From: Melastoma dodecandrum
Taxonomy: Eukaryota; Streptophyta; Magnoliopsida; Myrtales; Melastomataceae
Assembly: GCA_029817715.1 (NCBI GenBank)
Contig: JARUPY010000397.1
Location: 7,688,001 to 7,752,000, forward strand
Direction of reading: 5' to 3'
DNA length: 64,000 nt
This document shows positions 11,364-21,701 of the stretch, piece by piece. Under the pieces are notes generated by a model. It saw nothing but the letters and a program-made list of their open reading frames with translations. It was not told where the DNA came from and ran no database searches. Positions within the stretch are counted from its first letter, which is position 1. Every line of letters starts with the position of its first letter. Made by a program: the position numbers and the translations under genes.

Positions 11364-11717
11364 TTAGTTTATAACTAGCTGTGAGTCACCTTTGATTACT
11401 ACAAATTTTGCTCCACTCCCGAGCAAGGAGTCAAATGTGACAATAAGTGCACCATACTTGGTAACGTTATTAGTTGCATGCTCGACCACCTTAAAAGCAA
11501 ATTTGGTCTCGGAACCTGTTGGTGACTTCATGACAGTTCCAATTCCGGATCCGAGTCTGGTTGAAGACCCATCAAACCAAGCTTCCCACGACATTTGCAT
11601 TTCCTCTTCTTGATCTGTTGAAGTCTCACTTAAAAACTCTGCTTGGAAATTTGCAAGAACTTGTCCTTTGACGGCCATTTGAGGCTTAAAATTTAAGTCA
11701 TGCGTAAAAAGTATCAA
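11364..11717 (-). pseudogene. Tat archaeal-type RNase H, second copy
   Basis: The 117-codon minus frame contains MSWEAWFDGSSTRLGSGIGT, then ATNNVTKYGALIV and FVVIKGDSQLVIN. These are the FDGS, TNN-x-x-EY and GDSxLV blocks of the aRH domain of Tat elements; the usual Glu-Tyr pair reads Lys-Tyr here. A leading block (KGQVLANFQAEF) corresponds to the GQALADFLAEF motif that links RNase H to aRH. Confidence 0.8.
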
Positions 11718-11729
11718 ACTCCATTTACT

Positions 11730-12200
11730 AATCCTTTCAATAAGTAAAGGACTCTCGAAAAACGTCTTTAAACCTGTGCCATTGAGAGCACATAAACTCC
11801 ACTAATCCCCATGTAGTATCTTAGTTTCGTGACTGCATAATACACCACCAAGCATAGCTTTCCTGAAGCTGAATACCTTGTTTTAGCAGGATTCAAAAGT
11901 CGAGACAAATAAAACACAGCTCTTTTTCTTTTCTAGTCATCCTCCTGAGCTAGGAGTACACCTATCGTGGTAGCATTAGCTGCTACATATAAAATAAAAG
12001 GCTTCCAAAGTTAGGGGGAAACTAAGACCGAAGGCTTTGTTAGATACTCTTTGATCTTCTCAAACGCTTGTTCATGCTTATTTGACCAATCGTACATGTT
12101 ATTTCCCCTCAACAATGTTGTGAAGACTTCTACCTTTCATGTCAGATTCCCAATGAATCTCCGCAAGTAATTGACTCGTCTAAGGAAAGCTTGTAGCTCC
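11730..12200 (-). pseudogene. Tat RNase H domain, second copy, decayed
   Basis: No long frame survives. The nucleotide sequence on the minus strand still encodes the expected pieces in order: a thumb block at about 12190-12130 (ELQAFLRRVNYLR-like), LLAQED-like residues at about 11970-11940, and KLCLVVYYAVTKLRYY-like residues at 11860-11815. It is bounded by RT on one side and aRH on the other, which supports the assignment. Confidence 0.55.
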
Positions 12201-13240
12201 TTATTTTTTGGAGGTCCCAACTCTTGTGTTGCTTTGATTTTACTTGGGTTAATTTGAATCCCTTTCTGGTGCACTAAGAATCCTAGAAATTATCCCGCCT
12301 AAACTCCAAATGCACATTTCAATGGATTTAGTTTTGAAATGATATTTCCTCATCTGGAGAAATGCAGCTCGAAGGTCTCCAATATGCAAATCATTCAATC
12401 TTGACTATATCACCGATGTACATTTCCACCATTTTTCCTATTAGAGGGTCAAAGATGGCATTCATAGCCCTCTGATAAGTGGCTCCAGCATACTTTAATC
12501 AAAACGACATTACTACACACTCAAAGATACCAATTGGACATCGAAAGGTTGTTTTGTAAATGTCTTCCTCAGCGATAAATATTTGATTATATCCCGAGTA
12601 ACCATCCATGAACGACAAAATGACATTTCCTATCGTCTTGTCGATTAGTTCACCAACTATTGGCATGTGGTACTCATCTTTTGGAGTTGCTTTGTTTAAA
12701 TTTTGAAAATATATGTGCACTCGAATCTTACCATTTTTCTTTACCACAGGAACAATGCTCGAGATCCATTTTGTGTATCGAGACGTAATAATATATTCGG
12801 CTTGAAAAAGTTTTCTTATTTCATCAAAACACAAGTTTACTTACTTCTCCTACCGTCCTTGACGGGGCTTGTTGTACGGGTTTAAAGTTTCCTTGAATCG
12901 AAAGTTTATGTTCCACCAGGCTTTTATCTAGTCCTGGCATCTATGTGTAGTCCCAAGCAAAGTAGTCTCGAAACTCATGTAACACCTCTCTTAAGGCGGA
13001 GGCTATATTACTCTCCAAAATAGCACTAATGTAAGTGAATCTTGGATTTTCTTTTGAACCAAGATTAACACTAATCAATGGGTCTAATGCTGAAAACAAA
13101 ATTTCTTGACTGTGATTGTTGAGTTGCAAAGAAAAAACACCTAAAAATGACATATAACTGAAAGAAAATAACAACGGTGCAATGCAACGCACTTTCTCAT
13201 CACGACCTAAACAAACTAAAGGGTGTGCTTCTCGGTGCAC
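12200..13240 (-). pseudogene. Tat reverse transcriptase, second copy
   Basis: 13240-12941 gives the N-terminal part (SALREVLHEFRDYFAWDYT). 12834-12499 gives RKLFQAEYIITSRYTKWISS, VVKKNGKIRVHIYFQNLNKA, the motif A block LSFMDGYSGYNQIF and KTTFRCPIGIFECVVMSF. Downstream frames (12480-12220) hold further blocks with stops and frameshifts. Motif A Asp is intact, but the YxDD region at about 12420-12400 is out of frame with it. It would copy element RNA to DNA in a working element. Confidence 0.8.
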
Positions 13241-13251
13241 ATCGACCTAAC

Positions 13252-13277
13252 CTTCTTCTTCTTCTTCTTCTTCTTCA
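13252..13277 (+). repeat. CTT trinucleotide microsatellite
   Basis: About eight uninterrupted CTT units, lying between the Tat RT N-terminus and the protease linker. Read on the minus strand it would encode a run of Glu/Lys in the linker. Confidence 0.85.
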
Positions 13278-13829
13278 ATTTTCATAGGTGCCCTCTCAGG
13301 GGAGTCTATCGGGCCCCAACTCTGCATCACCAGCTTGATCCTGATTTCTTTCCTCATTCTTACCAGAGCGATTCTCAATCTTGACTTTCATATCTCCAAT
13401 CCTGATCCTAGCTTGGGTCTAGACGATGTCTCCTTCCGGTATTCCTCGAGGCCTCTAACCCATCCAAGTAATGGGGATACCCCCTTTGGGCATGAGCATC
13501 CCTAGGTTGTTCTCGAGCTCTTCATCTCCAGAAGCTTCGACAGAAAAGCTGAACACTGGAGTAAAAGCTCTAGCTCGACGAGTGTCATCTTCCTCACTTC
13601 CCCATCCAGTTGGGATTACGGGAAGCGTAACTCTTGCTACCTCGGCCTGGTGAATTATGTCCTTCTCTACCTCAGGGTTTAGCGATCAGTTTCCATAATT
13701 GCTCTTATCTCGTTTCTCCTTCTCGGGTTCTGCAATGAAAATATAAAGACTTAGTTTCACATGAACAATGATTCTTATCAGCCCGCACTAGTTCTATTTC
13801 ATCATCAAGCTACATTATCAACTCTTGAT

Positions 13830-14110
13830 GCAAAGTAGAAGGTATGACTGCTGCTTTATGGTGCCAATCTCGACCTAGAAGAGCATTGAAAGGCGATGCA
13901 ATTTCCAACACAAAAAAGCCGTCTCCATCTCATGTCTACTGATCTGGAGGTTTACCGAAACACTCTCACGCATTCTAACATCTTCCCATAAAGGCAGAGA
14001 TTGACATCCTTGTATCCGGTAGCTGTCATCTTTCTTTACCCATTGCTAGAAAAGTGACAAAGGGAATAATATTTGCTCCATTGTCAACTAGCACCTTGTT
14101 CATCCTTTCT
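13830..14110 (-). pseudogene. Tat aspartic protease, second copy
   Basis: The minus strand reads RMNKVLVDNGANIIPFVTF near 14105-14050, and [22 protein letters not shown] near 13900-13835, with stop codons between. These are the active-site and GRDWxH blocks of Tat-type retropepsins (compare VLVDNSAMVNVMP and LLGRDWLHKAAVIPF in the copy at 3872-4130). Confidence 0.7.
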
Positions 14111-14249
14111 CCATCGAAATCCGCGGTGATATACATGGAATGAATATGTTGCTTCATCCTGAGAGAGGGTTTCTAAAACCAGTGAAGTGGTGATCCCTTT
14201 GGGTACTTTGGGTTTAACCTAGGAACCTTACGTACTGTGCCACTAGCGA

Positions 14250-16930
14250 GCATGACTCTTTTACCTTTCTCGAGAAGCAGGTGAGTAACTTGACCACGTT
14301 ACAAGCCACCATGGGATCTTCACTTTCTTGGTGTTCACAAGGGGATCCCTCTTGTATTGGTGTGTAATCCACATACTCATCATAGTCTTCCTCTTCCTCG
14401 CCTTCTTCTTGTTGTACCCATCTTGAGGCTCACTTGCCTCTCTTGGCGAAGCACTTTTTTTCCTTTTGATTTCCCTCTGAGTACGTCTCAGAGTTCTTTA
14501 GCATGCTGACTTTAGAACCACTCTATTTCTACAGACTTGTTGCCATTCTTATTGCAGGTCTTTCACAGGCTTTCCTACAATTCGCCCAAGATTTTTAACT
14601 GGGCGTTTTACATAAACAAATTCTCTCTTTTTGAGATCATAGCCCCGAATTTCTTGCATGTTAGGCTCAATCACCATAATATCAATAAAGCTTGTAGTAA
14701 GATTACCTACGATCTCGCGTTTAAGCTTTATCTCGATCTCCTCATTGGTTGACATCTGAACCAACTTCAAGAATTACACCACACAGCACTTGGCGCACAT
14801 CTGTGTGATAAGGAACTTGTTCGAGGCAATCAACTTGCATTTCTCACAGAGCATCCCTTCCTCGAGAAAACGAGCAACTTGTGGACCTCTTTGAATCAAC
14901 ATTGGAGTGACCTGGATCACTTCCTTTCCTTTTGTTTCAACAGATGTCTTCTCGACTTTGGCAAACTCGGGAGCTGGGACATCCTTTCTTGGATGCTTGT
15001 CTGATGTCTATGCTTGAATAGTAACCCTAGTTTTTTCATAATCATTCATGTGTCCGTGCATACGAGGCCTACTGTCCTAATCGACATCACCATAGTGTCA
15101 CTGTCGAAGTTCTTGCTCGACAGATCCGGACGAGGAGCTCCTTGAAGTATATTTTGGGGCAAAGCGAGAATATGTCGGCACCATTCCCATTGCCACCTCC
15201 TCTAGTTGAGTCAAATCGTACCATGAATTCTCTTTGTTCATTTGCAGGTACCTACGGAAGTTATGGCACTTGTCTGTAGTGTGAGTAAATTCCAAATGCT
15301 AATGGCAATGTCCATCATGAATCTCTTGAAATGAACAATTCACCACATTCTTCTTGACCAGACACTTGAAAAGTCCATTGGCAACAGTAGTCTCTTCGGA
15401 CACCCTGGTTCCCTCCGACACATTATGAACATCAGTCTCGAGATAGAATGCAGAGGTGTCTTCGTCAATACTACATCTAGTGCACTTAATTTCAAATTCA
15501 AGCGAATACATATGAATTATAGACTCTTCACCAAAGGGATTATCATCTACAACACTCGACTCATTTACTTCGCCGAAACGCAACTCCTTTGACTCAATCA
15601 AGTCTTGAGTTGCATGAGTAAACATTCCATGCCATTTACAATGCTTTCTACATTTTTCTCGATCATTCTGTGGCAATTTATGTCCTGGCCTAAGCTTTTT
15701 GCGCCCCTTCTAGTATAGCTAATCAAATATTTTATCCATTTGATCTATATCAAATGAGAATTTTCTTTCCTCATCAGATTTTTAAGAAACTCGAGCTTTA
15801 AAATTTTTCTTTACTAAAGGCTTGCATTCTGTTGGTTCCCCTTTTATAAACTCGGCTACATCAATCTCTGCCAAAGGTTCTATTTGACAGTTCCTAACTG
15901 AATGAAACTCTTATAATAAGAGATTATGATATTCAGTTGTTCGACTCGAGAGATCATGCTCTCCTTAGAGTTTCTTCCTTATCTCTAGTGATAAAGCATT
16001 CTGTGCTATCTCAAATTGATCTCTTTTAGCTAAGGTTGTCGTGCACTTTAACAAGTTCCTTCTAAATTTAACTAAAACCAAAGCTGGAGTTTCTGAAGTG
16101 GAATTGGGAAATAACTTGAGCTTTAACATATAATTTTTTGATATTTCCCCCATCTGAGGAGTAAATATAGCTACATGTTCTACATGAGTCATTTCATCTT
16201 CTCCAGAGAATAAGGTAACGCTGGGAATTCTATATCGTCGAGGTATCTCTATCTCTCATTCTATATAATCAGGAACTGGACTCCTATACAGACACACCTC
16301 TTCAGTCCTTGCACCTAGGACCATCTGAGCTACAACTCGAGCAATTTGTCTGCTCAAATCGGGGACAGGATTAGAACTCGTTCTTTGATTGATGTCACCT
16401 TCCTTATGTTTATAACAGAAACTCTTAGTTTCCCTTTGACCTGGGGGTGAATAAGTTAGGTATACATTATGTTCGAGATCTACAAATGTAGGATTTGTAT
16501 TCTTGTTATGCTCAAGCATCAAACCTTTCGAACTACCTATACCAACTCCGAACGTTCCACTGGAATTCCTGGGATATGACTCAAGACTCTCAATAACCTT
16601 ATGCTTTTCAGCAGCCCTAGCGTCTCCCATGAATGATTTTTCTCCTAAAGATTAATTCTTTTTCTCAGATTTATTACCCCTAAGGAGACTTATCATATCT
16701 ATAAGTTTTTTTTTTTATGTTTTTCATCCATCTGCTTTCTTAATTCCCTATTACCCTTTGCAAATTCCAATTTCATTTCTTTCATAATACTACCACACTC
16801 TTGCTTGGTTACGAAGCCAACAAGAGAATAAGTAAGCCAAGGGTTGTTCCGTGGCCCTATGAACACGTCCTGATCACCCTTAGTCGAGTTTTCATTAGGT
16901 TTTTCGGATTTTTCGCTCTTTAGCACGAGG
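14250..16930 (-). pseudogene. Tat gag, second copy, fragmented
   Basis: Several minus frames (16926-16699, 16630-16256, 16192-15965, 15676-15299, 15295-15098, 14770-14549) together make a gag-sized region. The blocks CRKHCKWHGMFTHATQDL and EFTHTTDKCHNFRRYLQ resemble the Cys/His element CxxHxxxHxTxxC at the C-terminal side of plant gypsy gag. Frames change repeatedly, so no full Gag could be made. It lies between the primer-binding region and protease as expected. Confidence 0.6.
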
Positions 16931-16959
16931 CATTTTTTAAAGCTTTGTGAATTCTATGT

Positions 16960-16990
16960 AATTCGACTCCCACTGTGGTCGTCAAAAACG
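16960..16990 (-). other. Primer-binding region of the Tat element
   Basis: Immediately left of the LTR start (TGTTGG at 16991), the minus strand reads TTTTTGACGACCACAGTGGG, in the place where the first-strand primer should bind. The GACCACAGTGGG core resembles tRNA 3' ends used by plant gypsy elements, but I cannot assign the tRNA. Confidence 0.4.
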
Positions 16991-17168
16991 TGTTGGCGCG
17001 GAATTTCGTTCTCTACAACACGTATCAAATTTCTCAGGGGAATTATAGCCGTCGTAAAGTAAAAGAAAACGGATTGAAAAGGAAACGAATACTTAAATTG
17101 AAATCAAACAGTGCTAAAATACAAAGAGATGGCGGAATTTTGATTTCTGGAGTTGATTGTATTGATTG

Positions 17169-17344
17169 TGTAAGCTCAGAAAATTGAAATTTTTTCTATT
17201 TGTCTAATGAATAATTTCAGCTTAACATATAGATATAGATATACCTAAAAATAGAAATACAATCAATACAGTAAATACAACAAATCAGGCAACATAATAT
17301 TTTCCGTAATTTGTGTTGATCTTGTGGTACTAATTTCGCTAACA
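17169..17344 (-). repeat. copia 3' LTR
   Basis: Begins TGTAAGCTCAG and ends TTTCGCTAACA on the plus strand. The polypurine tract abuts it at 17345. The last codons of the RNase H frame run into it, ending at 17263. Confidence 0.93.
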
Positions 17345-17354
17345 TCCCCCCTCA

Positions 17355-18130
17355 AACTCACGGTGGGATTTGTAGATACCAACTTGAGTTTGCCTAATAA
17401 ATCTTGAAACCGATTAGGAAGATGAGACTTGGTAAATATATCGGCGGTTTGATTATCGGAAGAAACAGAGACAAGCCGAATAGTACTTTGAGTAACATGT
17501 TGACGTATGAAGTGACAATCAATCTCAATGTGCTTAGTGCGCTCATGGAAAACTTCATTATGAGTGATTTGGATTGCACTTCTATTATCACAATATAAAG
17601 TTGTCGGTGATGAATGATTGATGCCCAGATCTGCTAATAACCATCTCAACAATAAAAGTTAAGTCGTTGCATCGGCAAGAGCACGATACTCTGATTCTGT
17701 ACTAGATCGAGTTGTAATAATCTGTTTCTTGCAAGAAATAAGAGAATCGCCCAAAAAGAAACAATACCCAGTTGTAGAGCGACGGTCAGTGGGATCACCA
17801 GCCTAGTCGGCATCAGAATAACCATAAAGCACCAATGAAGTATTAGAGGAAAAATGAAGACCATGAAAAAGAGTTCCTTTGATGTATCGAGGTGCATGCT
17901 TAAATTACCGACTAAGTGTACCGCATAAGCAATGCCGGGTCGAGTCACGGTAAGATATACTAGACTGCCAATAAGCCGACGATAAATCGTAGGATCATCT
18001 AAGGGAATGCCATCTAATGGAGTCAACCTTGTGTTTGTTTCTAGAGGAGTAGATACAACTTTTCTATCTGTAATTCCCGCTAGAGAAATTAAATCAGAAG
18101 CATATTTTGCTTGAGAAAAATAACACCCCT
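17355..18130 (-). pseudogene. copia RT C-terminus and RNase H
   Basis: 18026-17646 reads DDPTIYRRLIGSLVYLTVTRPGIAYAV, the copia connection block. 17652-17263 reads [29 protein letters not shown] and [15 protein letters not shown], then [14 protein letters not shown]. This is the C-terminal half of copia RNase H. The two halves are in different frames. It degrades the RNA strand during reverse transcription in working elements. Confidence 0.88.
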
Positions 18131-18146
18131 CAGATGATTGTGAAAG

Positions 18147-18794
18147 TTAAATCCCCAAGAAATAACTAAGACGGCCAAGATCCTTCATCTCGAATTGGTT
18201 AATCAAATATTGTTGCAATTCAAATATGCTAGATGTATCATCCCCGGAAATAATCATATCATCGACATAGAGTAATAGAATAACAACTCCATGATCAGCA
18301 TGCCGAGTAAATAATGCAGAGTCATGGGGACTTGAGACAAAACCGAGTTGAGAAATGGTGGAGCTAAATTTTGTAAACCATAAACGTGGTGCTTGTTTCA
18401 ATCCATATAATGCACGTCGGAGTTTACAAACCTTGTGGGGAGGATGAGAATATCCCAGAGGAGAACGCATAAAGACTTTTTCTTCCAAATCACCATTGAG
18501 AAATGAATTTTTGACACCCATCTGAAGAAGGGTCCACTTTTTAACTGCGGCAACAGCTAAAAGACTGTGCACAGAGATTAATCGCGCTACTAGAGAAAAA
18601 GTTTCTTCATAATCAATCCCGTACTCTTGAGAATAGCCTTTTACAACTAGGCATGCCTTATAACGTTCAATCGAACCGTCCGAACGGGTCTTGATTTTAT
18701 AAATCCATTTATAGCCGATGGGAATCTTGTCCGGTGGAAGATCGACCAAATCACATGTATGAGAATTATCCAATGCTTGTATTTCATCATTCAT
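18147..18794 (-). pseudogene. copia reverse transcriptase
   Basis: A 215-codon open frame has KWIYKIKTRSDGSIERYKA, then YEETFSLVARLISV, the motif A region WTLLQMGVKNSFLNGDL, ALYGLKQAPRLWF, and the polymerase box LLLYVDDMIISGDD. In active copia elements motif A reads MDVKNAF; here Asp is replaced by Gly, removing a metal-binding residue. YVDD is intact. The frame lies between integrase (19469-19143) and the RNase H half. I infer an inactive enzyme despite the open frame. Confidence 0.92.
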
Positions 18795-19142
18795 AGCGTG
18801 CTGCCATAGGGGGTCAGTTTTAGCTTCACGTTATGTGCGAGGCTCATATAAAGAGACAATAGAAGAAAAACATTGGTGACTGAGGCATCTGTGAAGGGAA
18901 CAGGTGACTGAGGGACCAATGTATGAAATTTCGAAAGGGAAGAAAATGGAGTATTTTCCCAAAAAACAACATGTCGAGAAATTCGAAGGCGTTGAGAGAT
19001 CGGATCCCAATACCGATATCTTTTATGCTCTATCCCATAACCAAGAAAACAACACAATCGAGATTGAGGTTCCAACTTAGTATGTTCGTGAGGCTGTAAA
19101 AGAACGAAATAAGCACAACCAAAAGATTTTAAAATAGAGTAA

Positions 19143-20050
19143 TCAAGAGATTTTTGAAACAAGTTCATAAGGAGTAACATTATGAAGAACCGCTGTGGGA
19201 ATACGATTTATAACAAAGACAGAACTTAAAGCTGCTTCCCCCCAGAATTTTTTTGGATGAGAAGAAGAAAGTAAGGGAGAACGAACATAATCAAGTATAT
19301 GACGATGTTTGCGCTCGGCACGTCCATTTTGTTGTGACGTATATGGACACGATCGCTGAATAACAATGCCCTGTTGTGCAAGAAAGCGAAGTAATGAAGA
19401 ATCTTGATTTTCCATTGCATTATCGATACGAAGAATTTTTATGGGACTAGAAAACTGAGTTTGGATCATGTGGGCTAACTTAATATAAGTTTCAGATAAT
19501 TCAGATCTATGTTTTAGAAAATATATCCAAGTAAAACGAGAATGATCATCGATGAATAAAACAAAATAACGATAGAGTGAATCAATTCAAAAAGGATTTG
19601 AAGAAGCATGATCGCTAGTAGGAAATGACGAAGATGGTTGTTTGCCCGTTGACAGTCAATACAATGAAATGGCTCAAATTTCATATGACCCAATAAGCCA
19701 CAAGAAATTAAAGGTTGAAGTTTACTGGCAGAAGCATGACCGAGACGAAGATGCCATTGGTAGATATTAGAATCAACAACAGCGGTTGAAACAAGGTTAG
19801 GAGGGTTACGCAAGGAATTCAGTTCAAATAGCCTGCCCACTCTGCATCCCGTCCCAAGAATCTGACTCATTCGTGGATCCTGAACCTGGCAACTAGAGGG
19901 TGAAAAATTCACATTTAATCCTTGTTCACAGAGTTGACCAACAGAGATCAAGTTTAGAGTAAGACTAGGAACAAGATATGTGTCATGAAGCTACAAATAT
20001 CATGTAGATGCGTATCCAGAATGAGTAATGTGCATTTTAGTGCCATTAGC
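19143..20050 (-). pseudogene. copia integrase
   Basis: 19951-19514 holds the zinc-binding part (YQWHLRLGHASASKLQPLI, FHCIDCQRA), preceded by GQLCEQGLNVNFSPSSCQVQ. 19469-19143 holds the catalytic core end: Asp in ILRIDNAMENQ, Glu in NGRAERKHRHILDYV, and FWGEAALSSVFVINRIP. The two parts are separated by a frame break near 19510-19470. A further piece of the integrase C-terminal region is read at 19180-18791. Confidence 0.87.
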
Positions 20051-20131
20051 AGTATGAACAGGTGGTAAAAATGAAACGGGTGCTTTTTGGGATAATGTGG
20101 TAGAGTTGGTAGTCATATGATTAAAACATAC

Positions 20132-21130
20132 TTAATCAAATAGCCAAGAAGAGGTACCCGGAGTAGCGGACATTGCGGTAGGAGAACCGGAAGATATAAC
20201 CTGTTTAATGAGAGCCTTAATGCCACTTATCGTGATGTTTGTTGAAACCCCACTTGCAGGAGCAACGTATGAAGAACCAAGCTTTGGAGATGGCCGAAAT
20301 TTAGATGTTATGCCTTTTGGTCGAGGAGGTCGGATAGGACAGTGCTCTAGGATATGTCCAAAATCGTGACAGTATTTGCACTCTATCCTGGGACAATTAG
20401 CAAAAGTGTGACCAATCTGACTACAGTTCTTACACATTTGTGTGTTGGATTTCTGATGAAAGGATCTCGTAGTAGCAAGAACCACTTCAGATTGTGGAGC
20501 TTTGTCTAGATTTAGGTGTGTTTCCTCAAATGTTATTTCTTGAATATCAGCTTCAAGACTTGGGAGAGGACTTCGATGAAGTAAAGACGCTCTTACAGCT
20601 TCATATTCTGGTCGGAGTGCCATGAGAACTTAAATCAACCGCAGATGGTCTTCATTGATTTTTGCTTGAGATAATTGATTCCAGATAGGTTGAACCTATG
20701 CAAGAAACTCATTGACAGATTGACCCGATTCCTGCTTCATATTGTGGAGAATGGTCAATAACTGATAAGAATGAGCAAGACCCGTGGTGGTGTAATGATC
20801 TGCTAAGAAATCCCAAATATTCTGCAAACTGAACATAAATAGAGGGAACAGATGTATTCCTAAACTAGGTAATAATTTGATGATTCTTACTGTCCCAAAC
20901 TTCGAGACGGTCAACAAAATCAGCAGGAGATTCACCGTGATGTTATATTGGCTTGACATTATCTCCGGTAACTATTCGCCACAGTTTTCGCTCGATCAGA
21001 AAACTCTTCATATTTTGAACCCACAGATTATAATTCGACCCATTCAGAAAGGTGGCAATAAGTCGAAGAACATCAAATTTCTCCATGAGGAGACCAAACA
21101 AAACTGGACAGAAAGAAAAAAAAATTGAAG
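20132..21130 (-). pseudogene. copia gag with two zinc knuckles, and protease start
   Basis: The frame 20959-20696 (IWDFLADHYTTTGLAHSYQL, MKQESGQSVNEFLA) and the frame 20623-20132 make up gag. Two CCHC knuckles follow one another: CKNCSQIGHTFANCP and CKYCHDFGHILEHCP. The frame ends GTSSWLFD followed by a stop where Ser of the retropepsin active site should be; the next codons read VCFNHMTTN, matching the CNHMT block of copia proteases. So protease is cut by a nonsense change right after the catalytic Asp. Confidence 0.85.
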
Positions 21131-21132
21131 AA

Positions 21133-21146
21133 TGGCTCTAATACCA
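21133..21146 (-). other. copia primer-binding site (initiator Met tRNA type)
   Basis: The minus strand reads TGGTATTAGAGCCA directly after the 5' LTR. It differs by one base from TGGTATCAGAGCC, the usual plant copia primer site matching initiator Met tRNA. Confidence 0.88.
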
Positions 21147-21323
21147 TGTAAGATAAGAAATATTGAAATTTTGTCTATTTATTTAATGAATAATTTCATC
21201 TTAATATACATATATAGATATACCTAAGAATAGAAATACAATCAACACATTAAATACAATAAATTAGGCTACATAATATTTTCCATAATTTGTGTTGATC
21301 TTGTGTCACTGATTTCGCTAACA
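21147..21323 (-). repeat. copia 5' LTR
   Basis: Begins TGTAAGATAAG and ends TTTCGCTAACA on the plus strand. It is followed by the target duplication GATTG and then by the continuation of the Tat LTR (tgttcttctcatag). Confidence 0.93.
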
Positions 21324-21701
21324 GATTGTGTTCTTCTCATAGTTCCTTTTGTCTTTTATATTTTCAGAATCTTGTAATTACGGTTATTTAGCTAGTACAC
21401 GATCTTCCTAGATCGTGTGCACAACCGGATCCCTATTTTATAGGAATCATTCACGTAATGTCTCAATTGGCTTATCTAAGCTTGCCACGTGTCTTTCTCC
21501 ATTGACGTAACCGGACGTGTTCAGTGTAAGTCTACCTCAAGATATTACGGGTGCTCGAGTATGGCAGGCTTTCCGAGTCTCGAGCTATGTCAGGCTATTT
21601 GTAAACCACAAGAGAAGTGCTTCTCTAGTGGCATAAATCTTGGGCTCATGCCTTACCTCTTTCACCAATTAAGAATGAAGCCCAAAATTCATGTGTCAAC
21701 A

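Larger units (their letters stand above)
17169..21323 (-). mobile_element. Full-length Ty1/copia element with LTRs and TSD
   Basis: LTRs of 176 bp (17169-17344) and 177 bp (21147-21323), both TGTAAG...GCTAACA, flank a minus-strand gag-protease-integrase-RT-RNase H region. The 5-bp target duplication GATTG is exact (17164-17168 and 21324-21328). The primer-binding site (21133-21146) and the polypurine tract GAGGGGGGA (17345-17353) sit directly against the LTRs. The target is the Tat LTR. By eye the LTRs differ at about two dozen positions, so the insertion is old. Stop codons, and a motif A Asp changed to Gly in RT, make it non-autonomous. Confidence 0.95.
10735..21701 (-). mobile_element. Ty3/gypsy Tat element, second copy, with nested copia
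   Basis: Minus-strand order: 5' LTR (21701-16991, split by copia), primer-binding region just left of 16991, gag (about 16930-14250), protease (14110-13830), RT (13240-12200), RNase H (12200-11730), aRH (11717-11364), and the first part of integrase (10978-10935). The integrase is cut at about 10935, so the catalytic core and adjoining 3' LTR are missing. The family differs from the element at 1-5160, with lower protein similarity and a different protease linker. The LTR flank on the right is MULE DNA, the same sequence that follows the solo LTR at 8740-9516. Confidence 0.8.
16991..21701 (-). repeat. Tat 5' LTR, split by copia insertion
   Basis: The left part is 16991-17168 and the right part 21324-21701; together they make about 0.55 kb. 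The outer ends are TGTTGGCG and GTCAACA. The copy aligns with the solo LTR at 8740-9516 but lacks about 200 bp just before the copia site (near 17112). The right flank is MULE gene sequence beginning ccacccagtcg. Confidence 0.75.
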
